Positions 53,826-62,652 of a DNA stretch of 64,000 nt are shown here, piece by piece; within the stretch, counting starts at the first letter, position 1; every line of letters begins with the position of its first letter. The position numbers and the translations under genes were made by a program. The DNA comes from Parerythrobacter jejuensis (GTDB lineage Bacteria; Pseudomonadota; Alphaproteobacteria; Sphingomonadales; Sphingomonadaceae). The stretch covers positions 930,001 through 994,000 of the forward strand of contig NZ_BAAAZF010000001.1 in the NCBI RefSeq assembly GCF_039536765.1, given 5' to 3'. Below the pieces are notes generated by a model, which did no database searches, had not been told where the DNA came from, and saw only the letters and a program-made list of their open reading frames with translations.

Positions 53826-54277
53826 AGGATGATCTCGACCGGATCATGCATGTGATGGATGCCGCCTTCGATCCGGCGTGGGGTGAGGCATGGAACCGCC
53901 GACAAGTCGAAGGATCCTTGGTGCTACCAACCACCTTCTATCGTCTCCTTAATAGCGAAGGGAACGAAGCGCTGCCGGGAGAAAAACCAGCCGCCTTCGC
54001 CATGGTCAGGGCCGCGCCCGGCGAAGAAGAGCTACTGCTGATCGCCGTGCACCCGACCTCGCGCCGTCGTGGCCTAGGCGGACTTCTGGTCGAGTTGCTG
54101 GCGACAGATGCCAAGGCGCGTGGGTCGGAACGGCTGTTTCTAGAGATGCGCGAAAACAACACGGCCCGGACCTTGTACGAAAGCCATGGTTTTATCCCGA
54201 TCGGGCGCAGAAAAGATTATTACAAGGCGGCCGATGGCACCCGTTTGGACGCAATTACATACGCCAGAACACTGTAA
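53822..54277 (+). CDS. rimI: ribosomal protein alanine N-acetyltransferase RimI-like
   Basis: A 151-residue GNAT acetyltransferase; RimI acetylates the N-terminal Ala of ribosomal protein S18. The acetyl-CoA motif A is LLLIAVHPTSRRRGLGGLLV, and motif B is LFLEMRENNTARTLYESHGF, then IPIGRRKDYYK. Translationally coupled to tsaB by ATGA overlap, the usual tsaB-rimI pair. Confidence 0.93.
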   Translation: MKDDLDRIMHVMDAAFDPAWGEAWNRRQVEGSLVLPTTFYRLLNSEGNEALPGEKPAAFAMVRAAPGEEELLLIAVHPTSRRRGLGGLLVELLATDAKARGSERLFLEMRENNTARTLYESHGFIPIGRRKDYYKAADGTRLDAITYARTL

Positions 54278-54425
54278 TTGCTCCGCTTCCGAAGTATTAG
54301 TGGTTAATCTCCAGCCACTTATCCCAACGGCGTGTTGAATTCACACTTCATTTGATCCATGGGCATCAATGGGACGCCCGGTAGCAATGCCGGTAAAATC
54401 GATCGCAAATGAAGTTGAGGACAAT

Positions 54426-54866
54426 ATGGAAGAATTTGAAACTGATATGGCGGAAACGCTTATCACGCTCACATCCGATATTGTTGCTGCACATGTCAGC
54501 AACAACGATGTCGACGTGGATGCCGTGCCGTCGCTGATCACCAATGTATATGGCGCTCTTGCGGGCTTGGGACAGGACGAAGAGCCTGCCGAAACCCGCC
54601 CGGATCCCGCTGTATCCATTCGTGCTTCGATCAAGCCGGACTATATCGTGTGCCTGGAAGACGGAAAGAAGCTGAAAATGCTCAAGCGTTATCTCCGCAC
54701 CAATTACGATATGTCGCCGGAAGAGTATCGCGCGCGCTGGGAACTGCCCGCCGATTACCCGATGGTGGCACCGAACTATGCCGAGAAGCGGCGTGAGCTC
54801 GCCAAGAAAATCGGCCTGGGTCGCAAGCCCGGCCAGAAGCGTGGCCGCAAGAAGAAGGCCGGCTAG
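54426..54866 (+). CDS. mucR: MucR/Ros family regulator lacking zinc-ligand histidines
   Basis: A 146-residue MucR-type DNA-binding protein. It starts MEEFETDMAETLITLTSDIV, and VPSLITNVYGALAGLG is the oligomerisation helix. The domain IKPDYIVCLEDGKKLKMLKR retains Cys76 and Asp79. Positions that are His in zinc-binding MucR proteins (KRHLRTHY) are Tyr89 and Asn93 here (KRYLRTNY), so the zinc site is probably lost while the fold PADYPMVAPNYAEKRRELAK remains. Zinc-free relatives are known from Mesorhizobium. MucR is an H-NS-like global regulator that binds A+T-rich sites. The start at 54426 is preferred over 54369. Confidence 0.9.
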   Translation: MEEFETDMAETLITLTSDIVAAHVSNNDVDVDAVPSLITNVYGALAGLGQDEEPAETRPDPAVSIRASIKPDYIVCLEDGKKLKMLKRYLRTNYDMSPEEYRARWELPADYPMVAPNYAEKRRELAKKIGLGRKPGQKRGRKKKAG

Positions 54867-54986
54867 GAAACAGAACGAGAGCGGTGGTGCGCAATCGCGC
54901 GCACCCCGCTTGAGTGCGACGCCCCGTCCCTCTAAGGGTTCGGGGCGTCTTCTATTTCGGGAGACATGACTTTCTGGAGGTTGGGG

Positions 54987-55409
54987 TTGCCGCAACGGAT
55001 CGATCTCGAACAGCTGTGTGCCGACAAGGGCTTGCGCATTACCGAACAGCGGCGGGTTATCGCCAAGGTGCTGTCAGACAGTGACGACCATCCCGATGTC
55101 GAGCTGCTGCATGAACGCGCCTCGTCGATCGACCCGAAGATCTCGATCGCTACGGTCTACCGTACCGTACGCCTGTTTGAAGAAGCCGGCATTCTCGATC
55201 GCCACGATTTCGGAGACGGTCGCGCCCGTTACGAGGCCGCGCCCGAGGCGCATCACGACCACCTGATCGATGTCGAAACCGGCAAGGTTGTCGAATTTGT
55301 CGATCCCGAGCTCGAGGCGCTGCAGAAACAGATTGCCGAAAAGCTCGGCTATCGCCTGGTCGACCATCGCATGGAACTTTACGGCGTGCGTCTCGATCGT
55401 GACGATTGA
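54987..55409 (+). CDS. fur: Fur family regulator
   Basis: A 140-residue Fur-type metalloregulator. The winged HTH spans about 10-80 (ISIATVYRTVRLFEEAGILD is the recognition part) and HHDHLIDVETGKVVEFVDPE contains the metal-binding His cluster. The structural zinc Cys pairs of E. coli Fur are absent, as in many alphaproteobacterial Fur/Mur proteins. A TTG at 54987 has GGAGG seven bases upstream and gives MPQRIDLEQL; an ATG at 54966 in frame has a poorly spaced site. It overlaps by 11 bases the acyltransferase gene. Iron or manganese is the likely cue. Confidence 0.88.
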   Translation: MPQRIDLEQLCADKGLRITEQRRVIAKVLSDSDDHPDVELLHERASSIDPKISIATVYRTVRLFEEAGILDRHDFGDGRARYEAAPEAHHDHLIDVETGKVVEFVDPELEALQKQIAEKLGYRLVDHRMELYGVRLDRDD

Positions 55410-56274
55410 TCCCGATTCCAGGGACTGGGCCCACCGCGCGGCGGCCGCGAAAGGTGTCCCGACCCCTCTGAATGCGATCCAGTGGATTCGCTTCACCGTG
55501 CGGCTGCTGATGATTGTGCTGGCGCTCTTCATCTTCGTACCGGCGCATTACGCCTATCGCATCTTTGCCTATGGGTCGCCCTTCCCCATGTGGTTTTTGG
55601 GACTGACTGCCCGCATTGTCGGTGCGAAAGTCGAAACCCGCGGCGTCCCGCTGCGCCGCGACGTGTTCTTTATCGCCAACCATGTCTCCTGGATCGACAT
55701 TCTCTCGCTTGCCGGCGCGAGCGGCACGGCCTTCGTCGCCAAGCAGGAATTGGCGCAGGTGCCGGTGATCGGCTGGCTATGCCGGCTCAACCGCACGGTT
55801 TTCGTCAAGCGCGAAAACCGGTTGGGCGTCGCCGAGCAGATCAATGCCCTGCGCGAGGCGCTGATGGACAATTGGTCAGTCACAATTTTCCCTGAAGGTA
55901 CGACGACCGATGGCCATTCGCTGTTGCCGTTCAAAAGCTCCATGATCAGTGTGCTGGAGCCTCCGCCGCCCGGTGTAATGGTGCAGCCGGTGGTGCTGGA
56001 CTATGGCGAAGTCGCCGAGTGGATCGGCTGGATCGACAATGAAGGCGGGGTCAACAATTTCAAGCGGGTGCTGGCGCGCAAGGGCACTTTCACTCTCGTG
56101 CTGAACTATCTCGAGCCGTTCAGTCCGGAGGAGTATCATGGCCGCAAGGCGATATCCGCCAAGGCCCGCGAAATGATCGAAGAGCAACTGGAAGCGAGCC
56201 TGGGCCACCCGGTCCGCCCGTTCAAGTTCAACGTCGAACCGATCCGCTACAGCGCGCCGGAAATGATCGAATAG
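55399..56274 (+). CDS. plsC: 1-acyl-sn-glycerol-3-phosphate acyltransferase
   Basis: A 291-residue PlsC-type acyltransferase. An N-terminal hydrophobic segment (RLLMIVLALFIFVPAHYAYR, about 34-53) anchors it. The catalytic NHVSWID (HX4D) and FPEGTTTDGHSLLPF motifs follow. It makes phosphatidic acid or another acyl lipid. The GTG at 55399 starts inside the fur stop region; the longer ORF from 55270 lies in fur. The extended C-terminus (about 80 residues after FPEGT) is typical of alphaproteobacterial copies. Coupled with fur, it might respond to metal supply, but this is only positional. Confidence 0.88.
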   Translation: MTIDPDSRDWAHRAAAAKGVPTPLNAIQWIRFTVRLLMIVLALFIFVPAHYAYRIFAYGSPFPMWFLGLTARIVGAKVETRGVPLRRDVFFIANHVSWIDILSLAGASGTAFVAKQELAQVPVIGWLCRLNRTVFVKRENRLGVAEQINALREALMDNWSVTIFPEGTTTDGHSLLPFKSSMISVLEPPPPGVMVQPVVLDYGEVAEWIGWIDNEGGVNNFKRVLARKGTFTLVLNYLEPFSPEEYHGRKAISAKAREMIEEQLEASLGHPVRPFKFNVEPIRYSAPEMIE

Positions 56275-56338
56275 GCGTCGGGTCCTTGGAACTCGGCACT
56301 TGGATTGGCCTCCAGCTTAGCCTAAAGGCCCTCCCCTC

Positions 56339-57679
56339 ATGAAACCGACGGAAACCCCCAAGACTTACCGAGTCAAAAGTTTCGGCTGCCAGATGAACGT
56401 TTATGATGGCGAGCGGATGGCGGAGATGCTGGCCGAAAAGGGTATTGCGCCTGCGCCGGAGGGGGAGGACGCCGACCTGGTGGTGCTCAACACTTGCCAT
56501 ATTCGCGAGCGCGCGGCGGAAAAGATCTATTCCGACATCGGGCGCCTGACCAAAGGCAAGACGCAGACCAAGCCGCCGATGATTGCGGTCGCCGGATGTG
56601 TAGCGCAGGCCGAGGGCGAAGAGATCATGAAACGCGCACCGGCCGTGTCGATGGTGGTCGGGCCGCAAGCCTATCACCGCCTGCCAGAGATGCTGGACAG
56701 GGCCGTGCAAGGCGAACGTGCGACCGACACAGACATGCCGCCGATCGCCAAATTCGATGCGCTGCCCCGTCGCCGCAAGAGTGCACCAACCGCCTTCCTG
56801 ACGGTGCAGGAAGGGTGTGACAAATTCTGCACATATTGCGTGGTGCCCTATACCCGCGGCGCCGAGATTTCCCGCCCGTTCGTGGACCTGATCGCCGAAG
56901 CGCAAAGCCTGGTCGAGGCCGGTGCGCGCGAGATCACCTTGCTGGGCCAGAACGTCAACGCATGGAGCGGGGAGGACGACAAGGGCCGCGCCATCGGGCT
57001 TGCGGGCCTTATCCGCGCCCTCGCCCCCATCGATGGGCTGGAGCGGCTGCGCTACACCACCAGCCATCCCGCCGACATGGACGACGCGCTGATCGCGGCC
57101 CATGGCGAGATCGAAATTCTGATGCCCTACCTCCATTTGCCGGTGCAGAGCGGTAATGATCGAGTCTTGAGGGCAATGAACCGCAGCCACACCGCCGAAA
57201 GCTATCTCAAACTGCTCGAGCGTTTCCGCGCCGCGCGGCCCGACATTGCGTTGTCGGGAGACTTCATCGTTGGTTTTCCCGGAGAGACCGAGGCCGAGTT
57301 CAAGGACACATTGAGCATCGTGGACGAAGTCCGCTACGCTCAGGCCTACAGCTTCAAATACTCCCCTCGCCCGGGCACCCCGGCGGCGACGATGGAAGGC
57401 CAGATTGCGATGGAGGTAATGGATGAGCGCCTGCAGCGCCTTCAGGCCCGCCTCAACCGCGACCAGCATGCCTTCAACGCGGCCACCGAAGGCAAGACCT
57501 GCACCGTCCTCGTCGAACGCAAAGGGAAGCATCCCGGCCAGTGGCTAGGCAAGTCTCCATGGCTGCAATCCGTCTGGTTCGAAGGCGAAGCTGCGATCGG
57601 AGATCTGGTCGAAGTCGAAGTGGTCGAAGGCGGACCGAATTCTTTGGCCGGCAGGCTGTTGGTAGCCGCGCCTGCATGA
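56339..57679 (+). CDS. miaB: tRNA-2-methylthio-N6-dimethylallyladenosine synthase
   Basis: MiaB, a radical-SAM methylthiotransferase, adds the 2-methylthio group to i6A37 of tRNA. The 446-residue protein has the N-terminal auxiliary cluster Cys at 17, 53 and 87 (KSFGCQMNVYDGERM, VVLNTCHIRERAAEK, VAGCVAQAEG). The radical-SAM CxxxCxxC is at 160, 164 and 167 (GCDKFCTYCVVPYTRG), and a C-terminal TRAM domain is present. First gene of the miaB-phoH-ybeY-corC-like block. Confidence 0.97.
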   Translation: MKPTETPKTYRVKSFGCQMNVYDGERMAEMLAEKGIAPAPEGEDADLVVLNTCHIRERAAEKIYSDIGRLTKGKTQTKPPMIAVAGCVAQAEGEEIMKRAPAVSMVVGPQAYHRLPEMLDRAVQGERATDTDMPPIAKFDALPRRRKSAPTAFLTVQEGCDKFCTYCVVPYTRGAEISRPFVDLIAEAQSLVEAGAREITLLGQNVNAWSGEDDKGRAIGLAGLIRALAPIDGLERLRYTTSHPADMDDALIAAHGEIEILMPYLHLPVQSGNDRVLRAMNRSHTAESYLKLLERFRAARPDIALSGDFIVGFPGETEAEFKDTLSIVDEVRYAQAYSFKYSPRPGTPAATMEGQIAMEVMDERLQRLQARLNRDQHAFNAATEGKTCTVLVERKGKHPGQWLGKSPWLQSVWFEGEAAIGDLVEVEVVEGGPNSLAGRLLVAAPA

Positions 57680-57774
57680 CACTTGCGTGACTTTCCCCAG
57701 CGACGTTGGACGGGGCAACTTGCACTACCACCACCGCAGCGTAAACTCGCGAACGACTCACTTGAAAGGAGCGC

Positions 57775-58818
57775 ATGGGCCGTAGACCTACCCGCACCGC
57801 CGATCCGGCATTTTCGCCCGATCCCCGATCAACCGGCGGGCCAAACCGTGAAACCCGCCGTGCCAAGGTGGACATGGAATTCGACAACCAGTCTTTACTG
57901 GTGCCGCTGTTCGGACAATTCGATGCCAATCTGGTCCAGGTCGAAAACCGGCTCGGCGTGTTCATCTCGGCGCGCGGTGACCATGTCCAGATCGAGGGGC
58001 CCGAGGATAGCGTTGCCCGGGCGCGCGACGTCTTGCAGACCATGTATGACCGGCTCGCGCTGGGGCAGGATCTGGATGCGGGCGCGATTGAAGCGCTGAT
58101 CGGCATGTCGAATGAACCGACGCTGGACGGCATTGTAAACGCCGATGCCCAGACGCCACCGATCATGATCCGCACCCGGCGCAAGACGATTGTGCCGCGC
58201 AGCGCGACCCAGATCAGCTATATGCGTTCACTCAGCCGGGATGATATTATCTTCGCGCTAGGCCCGGCCGGAACAGGCAAGACCTATCTCGCCGTGGCGC
58301 AAGCCGTTAGCCAGCTGATCACCGGCAGCGTACAGCGCCTGATCCTGAGCCGCCCGGCGGTGGAGGCAGGCGAGAAGCTGGGCTTCCTGCCCGGCGACAT
58401 GAAAGACAAGGTCGATCCCTATCTGCGCCCGCTCTATGATGCGCTGTATGATTGCATGCCGCCCGAGCAGGTGGAGCGGCGAATCGAAAGCGGCGAGATC
58501 GAAATTGCCCCTATCGCCTTCATGCGCGGACGTACTCTGGCGGACAGTTTCATCATCCTCGACGAGGCCCAGAACACCACCCGCGAGCAGATGAAGATGT
58601 TCCTCACCCGCTTCGGCCAGAACAGCCGGATGGTGATTTGCGGCGATCCCAAGCAAGTCGACATCCCCGGCGGCGACCGGATGAGCGGATTGGCTGATGC
58701 GGTCGACAAGCTTGAAGATGTAGACGGATTTGGCACGATCCGCTTCAGCGCAGCCGACGTTGTGCGCCACCCGATCGTGGGGCGGATTGTCGAGGCGTAT
58801 GAAGGGCCTGTGGAGTGA
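57775..58818 (+). CDS. phoH: PhoH family protein
   Basis: A 347-residue PhoH-like ATPase. The N-terminus is a KH-like domain (VPLFGQFDANLVQVENRLGV) and the ATPase has the P-loop GPAGTGKT at 163-170 and the Walker B IILDEAQNTTREQMKMFLTR, then FGQNSRMVICGDPKQVD. PhoH proteins are RNA-linked, often beside ybeY. An AAGGAG site precedes the ATG at 57775. A terminator-like hairpin follows directly, before ybeY. Confidence 0.95.
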   Translation: MGRRPTRTADPAFSPDPRSTGGPNRETRRAKVDMEFDNQSLLVPLFGQFDANLVQVENRLGVFISARGDHVQIEGPEDSVARARDVLQTMYDRLALGQDLDAGAIEALIGMSNEPTLDGIVNADAQTPPIMIRTRRKTIVPRSATQISYMRSLSRDDIIFALGPAGTGKTYLAVAQAVSQLITGSVQRLILSRPAVEAGEKLGFLPGDMKDKVDPYLRPLYDALYDCMPPEQVERRIESGEIEIAPIAFMRGRTLADSFIILDEAQNTTREQMKMFLTRFGQNSRMVICGDPKQVDIPGGDRMSGLADAVDKLEDVDGFGTIRFSAADVVRHPIVGRIVEAYEGPVE

Positions 58819-58828
58819 CTGAATTTTT

Positions 58829-58857
58829 CCCCCTCTTCTTTAGAGGAGGGGCTTTTT
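58829..58857 (+). promoter_or_regulatory. hairpin with T-tract overlapping the ybeY start region
   Basis: CCCCCTCT (58829-58836) pairs with AGAGG-A-GGG (58842-58850) with one bulged A, five-base loop, followed by G, C and five T residues. The T-tract runs into the TTG start codon of ybeY (58856), and the ybeY Shine-Dalgarno GGAGG (58845-58849) lies in the 3' arm. It can act as a terminator after phoH or as a ribosome-site blocker. Confidence 0.55.
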
Positions 58858-59344
58858 GACGATCGAAATTGAAGTCGAAGATTGGCCGGATGGCGATTGG
58901 TCAGCGCTCGCCGAGCGCGCTGGAGACGCTGCGTCTCATGTCGAACCTGTGCTAGCCAACGCCCGCCTCGAAACCAGCGTCCTGTTCACTTCTGACGCAC
59001 AGGTCCATCAGCTCAATCGCGAATGGCGCGATCGTGATAAACCCACCAATGTCCTGTCTTTCCCAATGCTTGAGCGTGACAGCTTGCTGGCGCTCGAGAC
59101 AGACGGACCACCCGAAATGCTGGGCGATATTGCGCTGGCATATGAGACTTGCGCGCGCGAGGCAGACGAAAAAAGTATTTCACTGGAAGATCACACCGCC
59201 CATCTGATCATCCATGGGCTGCTCCATCTGGCAGGGCATGACCATGTCACATCCGACACACAGGCCGAGGCGATGGAAGCGATGGAAATCGCGGCTCTTG
59301 CAAAAATGGGCATTGCGGACCCATATGGGGATCGCAACGTATGA
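58856..59344 (+). CDS. ybeY: endoribonuclease YbeY
   Basis: A 162-residue zinc-dependent RNase needed for 16S 3'-end processing and ribosome quality control. The metal motif HLIIHGLLHLAGHDH (HGxxHxxGxDH form) is at about 122-136, and NREWRDRDKPTNVLSFPM is the conserved YbeY block. The start is a TTG at 58856 with GGAGG seven bases upstream, inside a hairpin. Overall order matches the classical miaB-phoH-ybeY group. Confidence 0.94.
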   Translation: MTIEIEVEDWPDGDWSALAERAGDAASHVEPVLANARLETSVLFTSDAQVHQLNREWRDRDKPTNVLSFPMLERDSLLALETDGPPEMLGDIALAYETCAREADEKSISLEDHTAHLIIHGLLHLAGHDHVTSDTQAEAMEAMEIAALAKMGIADPYGDRNV

Positions 59345-59362
59345 GGAGTGCACTGCAGGGCC

Positions 59363-60295
59363 ATGCCCGACACCGATAGTGACAGAAGCTCTAACGCCGG
59401 AGAGGCGGAGAGTAGAGGCGGGCTGTGGCTCGCAATCCGAAAATTCTTTGGCAGCGATGACGGCGATCGTTCCCTTCGGGCCCAGCTCGAAGAGAAGATC
59501 GACGAGCACGAGGAAGATGAATCGTCCGGCCAGGAAGAGCCGACCGAAGGCGACCTGTCGCCGGTCGAGCGGCAGATGCTGCGCAACCTACTCCATTTCA
59601 GCGAGCATGATGCCGATGATGTCGCCGTCCCGCGGGGCGAGATTGTAGCGGTCGATGCAAAATCGAGCTGGGACGAACTGCTCGCCGTATTCTCGGACAA
59701 CAGCCATTCGCGCCTGCCCGTCTATCGTGATCAGCTCGACCAGGTCATCGGGATGATCCACATCAAGGATGTGTTCCCCTATCTGATCGACGGCAAGACT
59801 CCGCCTGCCGACTGGACCACGTTGATGCGCCAGCCACTTTATGTGCCGCAGGCCCGCAATGCGCTGGACGTGCTGGCCGACATGCGTACGCGGCGGACTC
59901 ATCTGGCTATTGTGCTCGACGAATTCTCGGGCACGGATGGCTTGATCACGATTGAAGATCTGGTCGAGGAAATCGTCGGCGAGATCGAGGACGAGCATGA
60001 CGATGCGCCCGACATCAGGATCGCGCCGATCGGTGACGGGATGTGGGATTGCGATGCGCGCGCCGAATTGGATGACGTGGCCGAAATGATCGACCCGCAA
60101 CTCGCCGAAGTCGAGGAATCCGTCGACACGCTGGGCGGCCTGACCTTCGTGCTGGCCGAGCGCGTCCCGCCCGTGGGCGAGATCGTGGAACATCCCAGCG
60201 GCTGGCATATCGAAGTGATCGATGGCGATGAAACGCACGTGACTAGGCTGCGCTTGCACGCACCGGAAACGAAGCCGGAGAAAACGCCAGCCTAG
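59363..60295 (+). CDS. CBS-domain hemolysin family protein, CorC/YbeX-like
   Basis: A 310-residue cytoplasmic CorC-like protein. After an acidic N-terminal tail, two CBS motifs are visible: VAVPRGEIVAVDAKSSWDEL and DVLADMRTRRTHLAIVLDEF, with SGTDGLITIEDLVEEIVGEI. A C-terminal CorC/HlyC domain (ELDDVAEMIDPQLAEVEESV) follows. It resembles YbeX, linked in E. coli to ribosome or Mg2+ homeostasis. The ATG at 59363 is preferred to a GTG at 59348. It ends the miaB-phoH-ybeY block. Confidence 0.9.
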   Translation: MPDTDSDRSSNAGEAESRGGLWLAIRKFFGSDDGDRSLRAQLEEKIDEHEEDESSGQEEPTEGDLSPVERQMLRNLLHFSEHDADDVAVPRGEIVAVDAKSSWDELLAVFSDNSHSRLPVYRDQLDQVIGMIHIKDVFPYLIDGKTPPADWTTLMRQPLYVPQARNALDVLADMRTRRTHLAIVLDEFSGTDGLITIEDLVEEIVGEIEDEHDDAPDIRIAPIGDGMWDCDARAELDDVAEMIDPQLAEVEESVDTLGGLTFVLAERVPPVGEIVEHPSGWHIEVIDGDETHVTRLRLHAPETKPEKTPA

Positions 60296-60350
60296 ACCTT
60301 AGGCACTACGGCCCAAATCCCTTCTCGACATTGCGTTTTTTGCACTCCAC

Positions 60351-61244
60351 ATGGAGCGCATGCCGACACGTCGCCTCCCCCCGCTCCGCGCCCTCGAAGC
60401 CTTCATGCGCACCGTGCGCCTGGGTTCTGCACGCGCTGCAGCCGATGAATTGAACCTCAGCCCCAGCGCGCTGAGCCGCCGGATTGCCAATCTGGAGGAG
60501 TTTGTCGGCAAGAAGCTGTTCACCCGCGCACGCCAGGCAATGACGATGACCGACGAAGGCCACCAGTTCTACGAGGCGGTCAGCCCCCATTTCGAGGCAT
60601 TGGCCCGCGCTGTCGAGGGGCAGTCTGACAATCTCTCGCTGTTGCGCCTGCGGCTGGGCGTGTTGCCGCTGTTCGGAAGCCAGCGCCTGTTCCCGCGCAT
60701 GGCGGAATTGCGCAAGCGCCATCCGCTACTGCATATCGACACCGATACCGGCCCCCATCTGGAAGATCGGGTCGGCGATACGCTCGATGCTGCAATCATA
60801 CTCAGCCGCGGGCCGGACCGGCGATTGCACGCGGTTCGCCTGGACGAAAACAAGGTGCACGCGATCTGCAGCAAGGATGTTGCCGCCAAGCTGGGCGACA
60901 GTCCGGACCTGGAGCGCCTGACCTCGCAGACTTTCCTGATCCACACCGAATTGCCTGAAAGTTTCGAGGCGTGGAAAGCGGAGCTGGGGCTGCGCGATCT
61001 CGATCCGTCAGCCATCGATCACTACGATTCCGGCCAGCTGATGCTGGAGGCGGCGGCTCAAGGCCTGGGCATCGCCATCATGCATGACGATCACTTGCGC
61101 CGCGCCGACGATGATCGCCTGACCGAGCTTTACGATGCCGAAGTCGAAAGCCCGTATAGCTACTGGTTCGTCTGCAAACCAACCGCCCTGGAAGAACGGC
61201 CCGTGCGGCTGTTTCATGACTGGCTGGTCGGCGCGGGGCTCTAG
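60351..61244 (+). CDS. LysR family regulator, GcvA-like
   Basis: A 297-residue LysR-type regulator with the GcvA-like start RRLPPLRALEAFMRTVRLGS and HTH AADELNLSPSALSRRIANLE (about 28-50). The effector domain contains LRLGVLPLFGSQRLFPRMAE and DHYDSGQLMLEAAAQGLGIA. The upstream 55 bases hold no second divergent gene, so the target is unclear. It converges on the nucleotidyltransferase-like gene, overlapping it by a few bases. Confidence 0.9.
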   Translation: MERMPTRRLPPLRALEAFMRTVRLGSARAAADELNLSPSALSRRIANLEEFVGKKLFTRARQAMTMTDEGHQFYEAVSPHFEALARAVEGQSDNLSLLRLRLGVLPLFGSQRLFPRMAELRKRHPLLHIDTDTGPHLEDRVGDTLDAAIILSRGPDRRLHAVRLDENKVHAICSKDVAAKLGDSPDLERLTSQTFLIHTELPESFEAWKAELGLRDLDPSAIDHYDSGQLMLEAAAQGLGIAIMHDDHLRRADDDRLTELYDAEVESPYSYWFVCKPTALEERPVRLFHDWLVGAGL

Positions 61245-61699
61245 TCCAGCAACCGGAGTGCACCAAGCCGCGCGGCGTCCTTGGGTCGGTCAAACAATCG
61301 TAACATGCCCTCCAATTCAGGGCGCGTTGGGACGTAAACCAGCACCGTACCCGCTGTGACAGGCGTGCGGGTGTGAAGTTGCAAGTCCTGCATCCTGCTA
61401 TCCCTCATTACGCGCAGTCCGGCCATGAATTCGACGCTGATCGGCGGGTCGTTCCATATGCCGAAGACTGTCGATGCAAATTGGTGATGGGCGCCTCCAG
61501 GCGCGATCGGAATTCCAAGCTGCGGGAACAGTTGGGAGGCATCGCGTTCGCTTAGCAAAATATCAATATCGGCCACTGGGCCCGGATCTGCCCCGTGCAA
61601 CGCAACGGCCGCGCTGCCGATGATCCACCATTCGTCCTGCATTTCTCCCATCACGCGCGTGACCATCACGAGCGAGGCGATCAAGTCAGGACTCATCAT
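61241..61699 (-). CDS. nucleotidyltransferase-fold protein
   Basis: A 152-residue protein with the start of a minimal nucleotidyltransferase fold: EWWIIGSAAVALHGADPGPV followed by ADIDILLSERDASQLFPQL. The GSAA helix and the DID pair resemble the Gx-D-x-D metal site of the superfamily. FASTVFGIWNDPPISVEFM may hold the third carboxylate. No partner HEPN gene is near. Two adjacent ATGs (61699, 61696) precede it; the longer ORF from 61852 lies within the lipase gene. It overlaps the lipase stop by 14 bases, so translation is coupled. Function unknown. Confidence 0.72.
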   Translation of the reverse strand: MMSPDLIASLVMVTRVMGEMQDEWWIIGSAAVALHGADPGPVADIDILLSERDASQLFPQLGIPIAPGGAHHQFASTVFGIWNDPPISVEFMAGLRVMRDSRMQDLQLHTRTPVTAGTVLVYVPTRPELEGMLRLFDRPKDAARLGALRLLD

Positions 61700-62633
61700 C
61701 TTCCGGCGGGCGCGGCTGGTGGATGCAGGGCTCTTTTTGCCAGTAATTGTCCCCCGGATGCACTTTGTCGGCCGGTCCACATTCCACCGGCGGTTTGGAA
61801 ATATCGTTGGGGCCCAGCAGCGATCCGGCATAGGCGTCGCGATAGGCAGCAATCCAGGTCAGGCAGTCGCCCAGCGGACGAATGCCATGCTTTTCCCCCG
61901 CGCTGCGGTTGGGCGCGCAATTGATGACCAGCATCTGTGCCGCTGGCGGAGAGCGATAGCGGCGCAGCACCCGCAGGAACTCGCCGCGTTCGGAAATGGC
62001 GACCCGATCCTTGTCGTTGGTGGCCGAATCTCCGCGATAGAAGGGGGAGACGTTGAACACGTAAGCCCGCACGCCGGGATTCTCGATCGAGATCTGGGTC
62101 GACAATGCGCCTCCCAGCGAATGGCCGGTCAGCACGATAGGAAGATCAGGATAATCCGCTGCGAAACGGTCCCGCTCCGCAGCGTAAACGGCGCGCGCGG
62201 CCACGATCTGGTTTTCCCTCAACGATCCGTAGATAATGTCGGTCGGGCTTGAAAATTCGGTCCCGCGAAAGGCCAAAATCCGGGCGATCCGGGGGCCACG
62301 CGCGAAACCTTCGGGCGTCTTGCGAACCTCAAACTCATCATACAGCGCGTAGTCGAGTCCGTCGCGCATATCCTGTTCTTCGTCGGTGACAGGAATGATC
62401 CCGACCTCTTCGAAGCGCACGCCCAGTTCGGTGTAAGTATCCTCGTCATCATACGCATTGCTGGACAGCATGGCATAGCCGTAGCTGTCTGCCGCCGCTT
62501 CACGCGTGAAATCACACCACCCGCCCGGATCGTTCCGGCACGGGCTGCGACTTTGGGTGATGTCAGGAAACGACGTGATGCAGCCGCCCAGAACCAGCGG
62601 CGCAAGCATGGCCAGGATCGGGCGCTGCATCAC
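61686..62633 (-). CDS. lipase class 3 family lipoprotein
   Basis: A 315-residue lipoprotein with a lipobox LVLGGC in MMQRPILAMLAPLVLGGCIT (Cys at 18) and an alpha/beta-hydrolase domain. The nucleophile elbow is GHSLGG in LPIVLTGHSLGGALSTQISI at about 170, as in class 3 (Mbeg1-like) lipases. ILAFRGTEFSSPTDIIYGSL is the oxyanion-loop region. Several Cys may form disulfides. It would act at the outer membrane or periplasm on lipids or other esters. The next gene overlaps its 3' end. Confidence 0.87.
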   Translation of the reverse strand: MMQRPILAMLAPLVLGGCITSFPDITQSRSPCRNDPGGWCDFTREAAADSYGYAMLSSNAYDDEDTYTELGVRFEEVGIIPVTDEEQDMRDGLDYALYDEFEVRKTPEGFARGPRIARILAFRGTEFSSPTDIIYGSLRENQIVAARAVYAAERDRFAADYPDLPIVLTGHSLGGALSTQISIENPGVRAYVFNVSPFYRGDSATNDKDRVAISERGEFLRVLRRYRSPPAAQMLVINCAPNRSAGEKHGIRPLGDCLTWIAAYRDAYAGSLLGPNDISKPPVECGPADKVHPGDNYWQKEPCIHQPRPPEDDES

Positions 62634-62652
62634 ATCATTTCACCTGTCCTGC

